Assembly (NCBI GenBank): GCA_020635275.1
Contig: JACKAA010000001.1
Span: forward strand, 310,001 to 374,000
DNA: 64,000 bases
From: Ignavibacteriales bacterium
Lineage (GTDB): Bacteria > Bacteroidota > Ignavibacteria > Ignavibacteriales > Melioribacteraceae
Direction of reading: 5' to 3'
Below, piece after piece: positions 43,611 to 52,238 of this stretch (positions within the stretch are counted from its first letter, which is position 1; every line of letters starts with the position of its first letter). The notes beneath the pieces were generated by a model. The model saw nothing but the letters and a program-made list of their open reading frames with translations. It searched no databases and had not been told where the DNA came from. The position numbers and the translations under genes are program-made.

Positions 43611-44179
43611 TAAAATAACCAATGAAATATTTTTGTTAACCAACCAGGATCCTGCATACTTTTAATTTGACCATCACTTTGAAATATTATTTCAGCTTCT
43701 GATATATTATATGAATAAACCATATTGTCCGATGAAATATCTGATGTTCTTACTAATCCTTTTATTGTAATCATTTGTTCTTCATCATTAACTACAATTT
43801 TTCTACTTCCTTTTATTCTTACTAAATCATTAGCCAAAACTGAATCGATCAATGCACTAAGTTTAGTACGAACCATCCCGGCTGTTTTTGCTGATCCGCT
43901 TCCTTTAAAATCATTTCGTGATCCAAGATCTAGATCAACATTTGGTAATGCTGTATCATCTAAACCACCGGAAAGTCCAAATCCAATATCACTTTCACGT
44001 CCGGTTGATTTCTGCGCCGCATTAGAAGCTTCTGAAGATTCAACAACAATAATTGTGATAGCGTCACCTAGATTCACAGCTTTATAATCAGAAAAAAGTG
44101 ATCGGAATCCATTTTGACTCATATTTTGTGCATTATAAAAAGTTGTAACTACTAGTAAATAAAATATTATCTTTTTCAT
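43610..44179 (-). CDS. flgH: Flagellar L-ring protein FlgH, without lipidation cysteine
   Basis: The 189-residue protein has the FlgH core: NLGDAITIIVVESSEASNAAQKST, the GSGSAKTAGMVRTKLSALI region and GLVRTSDISSDNMVYSYNISEAEI. FlgH is normally an outer membrane lipoprotein. Here the signal peptide is MKKIIFYLLVVTTFYNAQ and there is no cysteine anywhere in the chain, so it cannot be lipidated. The L-ring must attach by other means, or the start is wrong; the ATG is close to the usual start and upstream flgA ends 3 nt away, so a missed start is unlikely. Confidence 0.92.
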   Translation of the reverse strand: MKKIIFYLLVVTTFYNAQNMSQNGFRSLFSDYKAVNLGDAITIIVVESSEASNAAQKSTGRESDIGFGLSGGLDDTALPNVDLDLGSRNDFKGSGSAKTAGMVRTKLSALIDSVLANDLVRIKGSRKIVVNDEEQMITIKGLVRTSDISSDNMVYSYNISEAEIIFQSDGQIKSMQDPGWLTKIFHWLF

Positions 44180-44182
44180 TTC

Positions 44183-44839
44183 TTACTCAATTATTTTCAC
44201 AGTGGTATTGTTAATTATTTTTGCTTTAAAGATTTTTTTATCATCATTTTTTACAACTATTTGTTCGCCTGCAACTCCTTCAGTTCTAGCTGTAACTGCA
44301 AAACTTATTCTCACTGAATTATTTAGATATAAAGCTTCAACTCTATCGCCAATTCTAATATCCGGAATTTTTTCAACCATACTTTCCTGAAGAACTGCAT
44401 TTTCTGAAATATTAAATTTTGCCCTATAATTAATTAATCTTTCGCTTGAGTCAATTGGATCAAAACGCAAGCCTGACACATCCTTTTCAACAATATTAAA
44501 ATAGTTTTCATTTAAATTTTCTTGTCTAGTAATTGCTCTATTTGCTACCATAACTTTTTTGAATAATTGCAGCTGAAGTGTTATTACAGAACTATTAATT
44601 GTAGAGTTTCCATTTTTAACCTTAACAGGCAAATAGGCATAGTTTCCTGTAACTTTTAATTCACGTGAGTTATCAATTAAGCATGATGACAAATCAACTT
44701 TTTTAGGTGCAATTACTTTATATTCAATTCTGTTGAATTCACTCAAATTATTCTTTAGATAATTGTCAATATCTAAATCTTTACTTGAATCGCTTGTAAA
44801 GAAAAAGGATAATAATATGTTAAAAATTAAAGTTGCCAT
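44183..44839 (-). CDS. flgA: Flagellar P-ring chaperone FlgA
   Basis: The 218-residue protein has a short N-terminal export signal (MATLIFNILLSFFFTSDSS) and the C-terminal SAF-type domain of FlgA, visible as NENYFNIVEKDVSGLRFDP, NAVLQESMVEKIPDIRIGDRVEALY and SIRISFAVTARTEGVAGEQI-like segments. FlgA assists P-ring assembly in the periplasm. The start codon abuts the flgG stop codon, so the two are coupled. Confidence 0.88.
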   Translation of the reverse strand: MATLIFNILLSFFFTSDSSKDLDIDNYLKNNLSEFNRIEYKVIAPKKVDLSSCLIDNSRELKVTGNYAYLPVKVKNGNSTINSSVITLQLQLFKKVMVANRAITRQENLNENYFNIVEKDVSGLRFDPIDSSERLINYRAKFNISENAVLQESMVEKIPDIRIGDRVEALYLNNSVRISFAVTARTEGVAGEQIVVKNDDKKIFKAKIINNTTVKIIE

Positions 44840-45637
44840 TTATCTTTTTAGGTTATTTGCAATTGACATCATTTCTTCAACAGTCTTAACTGTTTTAGAA
44901 TTTATTTCGTATGATCTTTGTGCAGAAATCATTGAAATCATTTCTTCAACAATATCTACGTTAGAAGATTCTAGGTAACCTTGATGAATTTCACCAAAAC
45001 CTTCTTGTCCAGCTTGACCAATTAAAGGAACTCCAGAAGCTTCAGATTCAGCGAATAAATTATCTCCCAAAGCTAGCAATCCTCCGGGATTTACAAATTT
45101 TGCTAACTCTATAGTTCCAAGCTCAACAATATCTCCTCCAACTTCTTTGGCAGAAACAACTCCATCTCTTGAGACTTGTATGCTTTGTGCTTGTTCAGCT
45201 AAAGTAAATCCAGGTTCAATTAAATATCCGTCTGCAGTTACTAAAGAACCTTCAGAAGATATTTTAAATGATCCATCTCTTGTATAGGCAAAAGTTCCAT
45301 CGGTTTTTCTCACTTGAAAAAAACCGTCTCCATTAATTGCCATATCAAGTTGGTGTCCGGTTTGCTGTAAATCGCCCTGTTGAAAAACTTTTTGTGTTGA
45401 TGATGTTTTTACACCACTACCAACCTGAACTTTTGAATTTGTCTCTTCCACTGTACCCGGACTAACTTCCTGCTTAGGATTTGCTGCAACTTCTTGATAC
45501 ATTAAATCTTTGAATTCAGCACGGCTCTTTTTAAAGCTGGTTGTATTCATGTTTGCAATATTATTTGAGATCACTTGTATATTCAGTTGCTGAGCATACA
45601 TTCCTGTTGCAGCTGTTCTTAATGCTCTAGTTGACAT
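44840..45637 (-). CDS. flgG: Distal rod protein FlgG
   Basis: The 265-residue protein starts with ALRTAATGMYAQQLNIQVISNNIANMNTTSFKKSR, the axial protein N-terminus, carries a central GDGFFQVRKTDGTFAYTRDGSF segment and ends NVDIVEEMISMISAQRSYEINSKTVKTVEEM. It forms the distal rod through the P- and L-rings. The ATG is preceded by AGGAGG. It follows flgF after 13 nt. Confidence 0.95.
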   Translation of the reverse strand: MSTRALRTAATGMYAQQLNIQVISNNIANMNTTSFKKSRAEFKDLMYQEVAANPKQEVSPGTVEETNSKVQVGSGVKTSSTQKVFQQGDLQQTGHQLDMAINGDGFFQVRKTDGTFAYTRDGSFKISSEGSLVTADGYLIEPGFTLAEQAQSIQVSRDGVVSAKEVGGDIVELGTIELAKFVNPGGLLALGDNLFAESEASGVPLIGQAGQEGFGEIHQGYLESSNVDIVEEMISMISAQRSYEINSKTVKTVEEMMSIANNLKR

Positions 45638-45650
45638 TTAAAATCCTCCT

Positions 45651-46358
45651 TTAAATTTTTCCAATTTCATCAGTTTGACTCAGCATAGTATCAATAGATG
45701 TAATCATTTTTTGGGATGCTTCATAATCTTTCTGAAGCTGAATCATTTGCTGCATTTCTAAAATTGCATTTGTATTTGATGATTCCAGATAACCGCTATA
45801 TACTTGAAATTCGTCATCATTTACTAATGTATATTCTTTATCATCAGTGTAAAACTTTTGACCTTCATCTTTCTTTAATTTTAACTCATTTTCAACATTC
45901 ATAATTTTTAATTTTGCAATAATTTTATCATCAGATTTAATTTCGCCATTTTTCGTAATTGCTAAGTTTCCTTTTTTATCAATAATTTCTTCTTGTAAAT
46001 TTATTTCTCCATTTTGTGCTAAAACTCTAAAACCATCTTTAGTTGATAAAAATCCTTGCTGATCAATTATGAAATCACCGTTCTTTGTTAAATATTCCCC
46101 ATTAGGAGTTTGAACTGTAAAAAATGCATCACCTGAAATGGCCGCATTTAGAGGATTGTTGGTTTCAATAAATACTCCTTCAGTAAAATCAGTTATTTTT
46201 CTTGTCTGATTTGTATTTTCTTCATCAAGAACATCCGCAAATGCCAAACCTCTCTTAAATCCAGTAGTATCAAGGTTAGCTAAATTATTAGCAACTATCT
46301 GAATATTGAGCATTTTATTTCTCATTGAAGCTGCAGCATTATCTAATCCTATTTCCAT
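45651..46358 (-). CDS. flgF: Proximal rod protein FlgF
   Basis: The 235-residue protein has the axial N-terminus (MLNIQIVANNLANLDTTGFKRG), a central GDAFFTVQTPNGEYLTKNGDF segment and a C-terminal QMIQLQKDYEASQKMITSIDTMLSQ helix. Shorter and more diverged than FlgG, it is FlgF by gene order upstream of flgG. AGAGGAG lies 5 nt before the ATG. A 56-residue frame precedes it. Confidence 0.88.
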   Translation of the reverse strand: MEIGLDNAAASMRNKMLNIQIVANNLANLDTTGFKRGLAFADVLDEENTNQTRKITDFTEGVFIETNNPLNAAISGDAFFTVQTPNGEYLTKNGDFIIDQQGFLSTKDGFRVLAQNGEINLQEEIIDKKGNLAITKNGEIKSDDKIIAKLKIMNVENELKLKKDEGQKFYTDDKEYTLVNDDEFQVYSGYLESSNTNAILEMQQMIQLQKDYEASQKMITSIDTMLSQTDEIGKI

Positions 46359-46375
46359 CTTCTCCTCTTAATTTT

Positions 46376-46546
46376 TCAAATATTTTTTTGAGTGCTATAT
46401 ATTTTTATAATAAAATCTGTTATTTCTTTTGTTACTATTTTAATTATTCTATCTTCGTTAAAATCTTTTTCAATTGCTTTTTCTAGAATTTTATTGTTTC
46501 CATTTACTATTCTGTTTGCAACTGCATCCTCTAATATTCCCTTCAT
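46376..46546 (-). CDS. 56-residue small protein of unknown function
   Basis: A short frame runs from ATG at 46544-46546 to TGA at 46376-46378, filling the gap between the FliK-like gene and flgF. The product (MKGILEDAVANRIVNGNNKI...) is charged and helical, has no membrane segment and no cysteine. The composition is coding-like and the gap would otherwise be 207 nt in a very dense operon. I recognise no family. Confidence 0.5.
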   Translation of the reverse strand: MKGILEDAVANRIVNGNNKILEKAIEKDFNEDRIIKIVTKEITDFIIKIYSTQKNI

Positions 46547-46565
46547 ACAAATCTGTACTAACCTA

Positions 46566-47717
46566 TTATGAAACCAATTTGTTTATTTGTTTGTTGATTT
46601 TTGTTAGTATAACACTTCCATCATTACTACTGTTTTTTACTTTAATATCTGAGTTTAATCCCCATTGATTTAATCTTTTTTGTAAATCATCTAAACTCGA
46701 TTGATCAATGATAATATTATCAGTTTCCATGTCTCCAACCATGAAGTTATCTCTTAAATATCCAGTAAGTTTAAATGGTAGTTTTGAGTGATTGAACAAA
46801 ACTTTGTATGAAACGTTATCATTTACATCAAACATTTTTTTTATTGAGTAATTAATAATGTTTAATTCACTCCCATTTTTTACTACAACAAAATCCGGAT
46901 AAAAATCATATTCCTTTAATACTGATTTTTGTAAAATGTATTTTGTTCCATGGAATATAAAATTATCGATTTCAGTTGTTTCAAAAGTTTTGTTCTTTGA
47001 TTTATAATCATTCAATGTTTTTATCAATCCCAATATAGATTCAGGCATATTTGCCATAAATTTTGAATTATCATTCTTCTGATTATAAATAATGCTGTTG
47101 CTTATTTGCTGATTTAAATAATTTGGCATATCAGTAAATAGTAATTCTTTTAAGGAGTCAAATAAATTTTCACAAACTTGTTCAAATGGTTCATCAAATA
47201 AATTTTCGTATAAATCTTTAATAAAGATTTTTTGTTTATCATTATTATTCCAAATTAGATTAACCAAAAGTGAAAATTCCAATCCTTTTACGGGATAGTT
47301 TTTTAATAAATCTATAATGGATAAAATTTTTGATTTAATTAGAATATTTTCTTCGCCAATAACATTTACAAGCAACTTTCTAATTGAGTCTGTATTTGGC
47401 AAATCAAATTTTTGAATTACTTGATCTAACAAAAAGTTTTTATTTTTAAATAATTTTTCAGTGAGATTTAGAGTTAGTAAAAACGGATTAGTACTTGTTA
47501 CTTCTGCAATTATTTCTTCTTTTACTGGAATTTTTTCATCAATTTGCGCAATAAATAATTTGCCATCAATTAAAACTTTTACTCCTTGATTTAAATATTC
47601 AATGGGAATAAGCTTAACCAATGAGTCTTTTGCTGGAATATTCTTCAATACATTAATTGAACTTCTAACTCTTGTTAGATCTTCAAAATTGATAATATTT
47701 CTTATGTCATTTTTCAT
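46566..47717 (-). CDS. FliK-like hook-length control protein (tentative)
   Basis: The 383-residue protein has an N-terminal half with an SH3-like stretch (GVKVLIDGKLFIAQIDEKIPVKEEIIAEV) and a C-terminal part with LPFKLTGYLRDNFMVGDMETDNIIIDQSSLDDLQKRLNQWGL, which resembles the FliK C-terminal fold (polar beta strands, then a long helix ending in a glycine-leucine). Known FliK proteins vary greatly in sequence. Gene position in the flagellar operon supports the guess. It has no signal peptide. It overlaps the 159-residue gene by 4 nt. If not FliK, its role is unknown. Confidence 0.5.
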   Translation of the reverse strand: MKNDIRNIINFEDLTRVRSSINVLKNIPAKDSLVKLIPIEYLNQGVKVLIDGKLFIAQIDEKIPVKEEIIAEVTSTNPFLLTLNLTEKLFKNKNFLLDQVIQKFDLPNTDSIRKLLVNVIGEENILIKSKILSIIDLLKNYPVKGLEFSLLVNLIWNNNDKQKIFIKDLYENLFDEPFEQVCENLFDSLKELLFTDMPNYLNQQISNSIIYNQKNDNSKFMANMPESILGLIKTLNDYKSKNKTFETTEIDNFIFHGTKYILQKSVLKEYDFYPDFVVVKNGSELNIINYSIKKMFDVNDNVSYKVLFNHSKLPFKLTGYLRDNFMVGDMETDNIIIDQSSLDDLQKRLNQWGLNSDIKVKNSSNDGSVILTKINKQINKLVS

Positions 47718-48193
47718 TTTACTTGACTTTGTAATTGTTGAATTCTTGCAGCTAAAAACAATTCACCTTTTGCAATGGAAAGTTTTTTCGCCTTATTTGT
47801 AATACTTTTTCCGTTTAGCGATTTAAATCCAATATTTGTTTTTAGAAGTAATCTTTTTCTAGATATGTTTTTATTAAAAATTGGTTTTATTTTTTCACTT
47901 CTTAATGCCTTAATATTTTTTCTATAATCAACCTTTGTATTTCTCTTACTGTCTTGATGTGTTTTTCTCCAATAAAATAGAACTAATAGTAATATCAGTA
48001 TTTCGCCAAATATTACTGAAGTTGTAAGAACCCTTTCACTTAATAAATTTTCTATACTTAATCCTAATTGACTGCTGCTCTGAACGTTTTGGGTTTCATT
48101 ACTCATATTTAAGGGTTTTGTATTTTTTGTCTGAGCGTTCAGGCTGACAATCATTAAGATTGTAATAAAAATTATTTTATTAAGATTTTTCAT
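47714..48193 (-). CDS. Small membrane protein of unknown function in flagellar operon
   Basis: The 159-residue protein has a signal peptide (MKNLNKIIFITILMIVSLNAQ), an extracytoplasmic Ser/Asn-rich linker, one membrane helix (about 55-78) and a basic cytoplasmic tail rich in lysine and arginine (KRNTKVDYRKNIKALRSEKIK...). This resembles the outline of FliO but a true FliO lies at 59.1 kb. It overlaps both neighbours by 4 nt, which indicates tight coupling to the pseudo-kinase and FliK-like genes. Confidence 0.65.
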   Translation of the reverse strand: MKNLNKIIFITILMIVSLNAQTKNTKPLNMSNETQNVQSSSQLGLSIENLLSERVLTTSVIFGEILILLLVLFYWRKTHQDSKRNTKVDYRKNIKALRSEKIKPIFNKNISRKRLLLKTNIGFKSLNGKSITNKAKKLSIAKGELFLAARIQQLQSQVK

Positions 48194-49488
48194 TTTCTAA
48201 TTTTTCTTTTTAATGGGAAAATCATAACTAAGGCAGCACCATTATTTTCAAATGATCCAATTTCTAATTTGCCTTCATGTTTTTTCATTAAATTTTTGAT
48301 AATACTTACAGATAAATTTTGCTGTGTATTATTACCATCATTTTTATCTAAAGAGCTTATTTTATTGGTTGAAATTACTCTAAGAATAACATTATCTTCT
48401 TTGTATCTGGTTTGAATAATAACTCCGCCTTTATTACCCTTATTGTTTTTTATAAGAGAAAACAGATTCGTCATCAACTGGTAGATGTAATTTGGATGAC
48501 TTAATATTGGAGGTAGGTCACTTTCAAAATCTAAGATATATTCAAGATTTGCATTTTCTAAAGTAGACTTTACCAAATAAAAATAATCATTTACAATGTT
48601 GTTAATATTGCAAGGTTGAATTTTGACATCTTTTTGATTTATATCAGCAAATTTTACTAATCTGCCAATTACATTATTTATCTTTTTTATTTGAGATTTA
48701 ATTTGAGAAAGTTCAATTTTACTTTCACTTTCATTTTTCATTATATCAACATTACTTGATATAACCTGCAAAGGTGTTATTATGTCTTCAACAATACCTT
48801 CTGTCATTTCACCAATTGCGCTAAGCCTAAAATCATTTGAAAGTTTTGCTTGATAAGTTTGAAGTTCTTCATAAGTTTCATTTAACTTTTCAGTCAACTT
48901 CATTTTTTCAAGTTTTCCCAAAACCAAATTCAAATAAATATTTATACTTTTCTTTTCTAATTCAGTAATACTATTCTGATCCAGTGAAGTTAATAATGAA
49001 AGAATTCCATAATTTTTCTTTTCATCATAAACGGGTAATATTAAATAAAATAATTTTGGACCGTCGCTATTATAACTTTCAAGATCGGGAACAGTAATTG
49101 TTGTTTTATCAATAAATAATTCACGGAAAATACCTTCTTGGTTAAAATGATTCATTGTTTTAACAACTCGTGCTTCCTCTTCTTCATCAATAGGAATAAG
49201 CACTTTTTTGAATTCATCATAAAATAAAAGTGCAAATTCTTTTACCGGAATTATACCTTTTAAGTAACGTAAAAACTTTGTCATTAAAATTTTAACATTA
49301 ACTTCATTTTTGATATCCTGTTCGAATGAAATTAAATTTTGAATAAAGTATGAATACTTTTCCAGCATTTTTAATTCATTTGAACCATATTCCAGCTGAA
49401 CATCAACTTCATCATCATATATTGATATATCACTTATTGATTTGTAAAAGGGTTCAGCCCTTAAAGTATTTTCTTTGTGTAAAATCAT
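48190..49488 (-). CDS. Degenerate histidine kinase-like protein (GAF, DHp, HATPase-like)
   Basis: The 432-residue protein has a GAF-like domain (about 60-190), a dimerisation helix pair and a HATPase-like C-terminus. The H-box position reads GEMTEGIVEDIITPLQVI: the phosphoacceptor histidine is E234. The N box is present (LMTNLFSLI, N341). The G1 motif DxGxG is replaced by VISTNKI at 371-377, and the G2 glycines are missing at 391-395 (NLSVS). It should not autophosphorylate in the normal way; a scaffolding or sensing role is inferred. It overlaps HDOD1 by 1 nt and the membrane protein by 4 nt. Confidence 0.82.
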   Translation of the reverse strand: MILHKENTLRAEPFYKSISDISIYDDEVDVQLEYGSNELKMLEKYSYFIQNLISFEQDIKNEVNVKILMTKFLRYLKGIIPVKEFALLFYDEFKKVLIPIDEEEEARVVKTMNHFNQEGIFRELFIDKTTITVPDLESYNSDGPKLFYLILPVYDEKKNYGILSLLTSLDQNSITELEKKSINIYLNLVLGKLEKMKLTEKLNETYEELQTYQAKLSNDFRLSAIGEMTEGIVEDIITPLQVISSNVDIMKNESESKIELSQIKSQIKKINNVIGRLVKFADINQKDVKIQPCNINNIVNDYFYLVKSTLENANLEYILDFESDLPPILSHPNYIYQLMTNLFSLIKNNKGNKGGVIIQTRYKEDNVILRVISTNKISSLDKNDGNNTQQNLSVSIIKNLMKKHEGKLEIGSFENNGAALVMIFPLKRKIRK

Positions 49489-50363
49489 TAGGAAAACAAG
49501 TCCGAATTAAGTTCGTTAGTAAATAATTCTCTATAACTTTCAATAAATGCATCTAATTCTTCCATTGACGCTATTCCAAGTATTTCAAGAACACCTTCAT
49601 CAAATTCTATTCCTTTATCTAAAGAATATCCGCCTACTTCTAATTTTTGAGTCATAAAATCAACTAAGTGAACCAAAGCTGTTAATACATCTTTTTCCGG
49701 AGCTTCACTTGGTTTATGGTGATTAAGAATTGCAGTTGATAAATGTTCTGGCAAACTCCATTTATTAGTTAGGAAATTACCAATTTCCTGGTGATCTAAG
49801 CCAAGATGTTTTCTTTCAACATCAAGAATGTTGCTTTCAATTTCACTGAATTCTTTTACTATTTCTTCAAATTCATTTTTAAAGAATTTATGCATAACCG
49901 GAATTCCTAAATCATGCAGCAAACCAGCAACAAATGCTTCGCTGCCAATTCTAAATCCAAGATCCTCTGCAACTCTTTTACATGCTGTTCCGCACAACAT
50001 TGAGTGCATCCAGAATGAATTTTGATCAAAATATTGATCAGATTTGTTTCTGAATGAATCTACCATTGTTAATGCAACAACTATGTTTTTTATATCTTGA
50101 TAACCAATTATCAAAATTGCAAAATCAATGGTTGATACTTTTCTTGTTAATCCATAAAGCGGTGAATTAGCAATGGATAATATTTTTGTTGATAATCCTT
50201 GGTCTTTACCAATAATTTTGCTTAATGAAGCAGTATTGGTAGTGGGATCATCTAAAAGTTTTGAAACCTCTAACATTGTTGCAGACATCGCTGGAAGGTT
50301 GTAAACATTCGACAATGCCAATTCAGATTTTTTTCTTCGTTCTAAATAGATTTGTTCTTCCAT
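49488..50363 (-). CDS. HDOD-domain protein (first copy)
   Basis: The 291-residue protein is a stand-alone HDOD domain: LPAMSATMLEVSKLLDDP at the start, GKDQGLSTKILSIANSPLYGL, the AGLLHDLGIPVMHKF core and ILNHHKPSEAPEKDVLTALVHLVD. HDOD proteins are HD-GYP-related and often signalling scaffolds; they usually lack phosphodiesterase activity. The HD residues around LLHDLG and the HH and HxxD positions are still present here, so metal binding is not excluded. It lies between fliA/HDOD2 and the degenerate kinase. Confidence 0.9.
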   Translation of the reverse strand: MEEQIYLERRKKSELALSNVYNLPAMSATMLEVSKLLDDPTTNTASLSKIIGKDQGLSTKILSIANSPLYGLTRKVSTIDFAILIIGYQDIKNIVVALTMVDSFRNKSDQYFDQNSFWMHSMLCGTACKRVAEDLGFRIGSEAFVAGLLHDLGIPVMHKFFKNEFEEIVKEFSEIESNILDVERKHLGLDHQEIGNFLTNKWSLPEHLSTAILNHHKPSEAPEKDVLTALVHLVDFMTQKLEVGGYSLDKGIEFDEGVLEILGIASMEELDAFIESYRELFTNELNSDLFS

Positions 50364-50392
50364 TTTTTAGTACCCTTATGATATGAGTTTGT

Positions 50393-51274
50393 TTATATAT
50401 TTATTACTTCTAGTTGTTCTTCAAATAATTCTTTATAACTGTATATAAAATTTTCTAGATATTCTTCATCACCAAGTCTAAGTATTTCTATTACCTTGTT
50501 ATCTAATGTTGATGTTTCATCCCATGAAAATTCTCCAATCATCAGCTGTTTCGTCATATAATCAGCCAAATGAACTAAAGCTGTTAATTCTTTATTCTTT
50601 TCAGCTAAAGAAGGTTGATGATGGAATGATATAACCTCTGCAATTGATTCCGGGAAATTCCATTGATCTACAAGATATCTTCCAACTTCCTGATGGTTAA
50701 TTCCCAAATAATTTTCTTCAGCTTCTAAGTATGTCATTTTTTTATTACTAGTTGAGTTTAATATTTGTTTGTATTCATCATTAAAAAACTTGTAAATAAT
50801 TGGAATTCCTAAATCATGCAATAATCCTGCTGTAAAAACTTCTCCGCTGGTTTGGTAGCCAAGATCATCTGCAATACGTTTAGCTGCTGCTGCTGTTAAA
50901 ATTGAATGTGTCCAATATTTCTTTTGATCAAACTTTCTATTACCAACTACTTTTAAAGATTCCATCATGCTAAGAGCTAATACAATATTTTTAACCTGAT
51001 TAAAACCAAGAACCACAATTGCAAAATCAATTGTTGATACTCTTCTTGGTATTCCATGAAGAGGTGAATTTGCAATAGTCAGAATTTTTGTAACCAATCC
51101 TTGATCATGACTAATCATTCTACCTAAAATTGATGCACTTGTTTTTGGATTATCAATTAGATTAGAAACTTCCAAAATAATTTTAGGAACCGTTGGAACA
51201 TTATAAACGGTAGATAAAATTCTTTGAACTCTATCATTATTAGGTTTTGTATTATCTGAATTACCGTTAGTCAT
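50393..51274 (-). CDS. HDOD-domain protein (second copy)
   Basis: With start at ATG 51272-51274 the protein has 293 residues; a TTG 12 nt upstream is less likely. It has the same domain order as the first copy: VPTVPKIILEVSNLIDNP, SHDQGLVTKILTIANSPLHGI, AGLLHDLGIPIIYKFF and FHHQPSLAEKNKELTALVHLADYM. The two differ by many substitutions, so this is an old tandem duplication. The start overlaps the fliA stop by 8 nt. Both could modulate FliA-dependent or motility output; this is inference from position. Confidence 0.9.
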   Translation of the reverse strand: MTNGNSDNTKPNNDRVQRILSTVYNVPTVPKIILEVSNLIDNPKTSASILGRMISHDQGLVTKILTIANSPLHGIPRRVSTIDFAIVVLGFNQVKNIVLALSMMESLKVVGNRKFDQKKYWTHSILTAAAAKRIADDLGYQTSGEVFTAGLLHDLGIPIIYKFFNDEYKQILNSTSNKKMTYLEAEENYLGINHQEVGRYLVDQWNFPESIAEVISFHHQPSLAEKNKELTALVHLADYMTKQLMIGEFSWDETSTLDNKVIEILRLGDEEYLENFIYSYKELFEEQLEVINI

Positions 51275-51899
51275 ATTCTCTTTCAATTTTCTTTTTTAGT
51301 TCTTTCATTATTTTAGAATGTAGTTGGGAAACTCTAGAAACTGTAATATCCAGTATCTTTGAAATTTCTTTATAATTCATGTGTTCGTAATAGTAAAGTG
51401 TGATAATTAATCTATCCCGCTCATTTAGATCTTTAATTGCTTGAACCAATAATTCTTTTTTCTCGAGTGCATGATATTCATCATCGGGAAGTTCATATTC
51501 TGAAGGGATAATGTCAGAAAGTGTAAAGGTTTCATCAGAATCATAAGGTTGATCAAGAGAAACATTTCGGTACATTATTCTATTTGGATCTTGGTTCTGA
51601 TAATTTGCACGAGGTTTGATCTGCAGCTTTCTGAGCTCGTCAATTATTTTACCTCTAATCCTTTGGATTGCGTAAGTTTCGAATTTTGTACCAAAATCCG
51701 GATCGAAACGATCAATTGCTTCACTTAAGCCTTCAATCCCAAACTGAAAGTAGTCTTTTTCCTCAACTACATTTAAGTTCATGAACTTAGAATTATGGAT
51801 TACATAGTGAACGAGATTTGTGTAATTTACCATGATTTGTTTCTTTAAACCACTTGAAGGTTCTATTTTGAATTCTGTCCAAAGAGTGGTATTATCCAT
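51267..51899 (-). CDS. fliA: Flagellar sigma factor FliA (sigma-28)
   Basis: The 210-residue protein has the FliA domains: region 2 (DYFQFGIEGLSEAIDRFDPDFGTKFETYAIQRIRGKIIDELR, shortened here), region 3, and region 4 (LNERDRLIITLYYYEHMNYKEISKILDITVSRVSQLHSKIMKEL). It is shorter than E. coli FliA (239). It should transcribe late flagellar and chemotaxis genes. No flgM anti-sigma gene is visible in the window. The 69-residue membrane protein gene ends 20 nt upstream. Confidence 0.95.
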   Translation of the reverse strand: MDNTTLWTEFKIEPSSGLKKQIMVNYTNLVHYVIHNSKFMNLNVVEEKDYFQFGIEGLSEAIDRFDPDFGTKFETYAIQRIRGKIIDELRKLQIKPRANYQNQDPNRIMYRNVSLDQPYDSDETFTLSDIIPSEYELPDDEYHALEKKELLVQAIKDLNERDRLIITLYYYEHMNYKEISKILDITVSRVSQLHSKIMKELKKKIEREYD

Positions 51900-51919
51900 A
51901 TTTTTTCTTTCCTAATAGG

Positions 51920-52129
51920 TTAACTGTAATAATTTTTGTTTTTTTCTACTGATGTTTTGTTAATAGCTCTTATAAAAAATAGTGCTAGTACAGTTAGCAT
52001 TAAGGTTGCAACAAAAAAGATGATGAAAGATTTGAGCAATACATCCTCTACTAGCATCCCCTGTTGACTAAAAATTATGATTGAAATAAAAAAAATCAGT
52101 AACCCTACATTCAGTATTATTTTATTCAT
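51920..52129 (-). CDS. 69-residue two-helix membrane protein upstream of fliA
   Basis: The frame starts with a strong AGGAGATTAAAATG. The product has two membrane helices (about 4-22 and 29-53) and a short basic C-terminal tail (RAINKTSVEKNKNYYS). I do not recognise a family. The 109-nt gap between it and flhG carries a motif shared with the fliL leader (TGGTATATTCTTTGAA), so this gene may head a fliA-containing unit. A role in flagellar regulation is only implied by position. Confidence 0.65.
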   Translation of the reverse strand: MNKIILNVGLLIFFISIIIFSQQGMLVEDVLLKSFIIFFVATLMLTVLALFFIRAINKTSVEKNKNYYS

Positions 52130-52152
52130 TTTAATCTCCTGTCCTTTCTATT

Positions 52153-52168
52153 TTCAAAGAATATACCA
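52153..52168 (-). promoter_or_regulatory. Candidate promoter element upstream of the 69-residue gene and fliA
   Basis: TGGTATATTCTTTGAA on the minus strand ends 23 nt before the ATG at 52127-52129. It shares TGG-y-ATA-yy-nn-TTGAA with the fliL element and lies in the only sizeable gap (109 nt) between flhG and fliA. Confidence 0.35.
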
Positions 52169-52238
52169 ACTCCTAAATGGCTTATTTCTTTGTTTTTGAG
52201 TCGTTTTTGAAGGTTTTGAGTATTAAAAATGGTTATTA

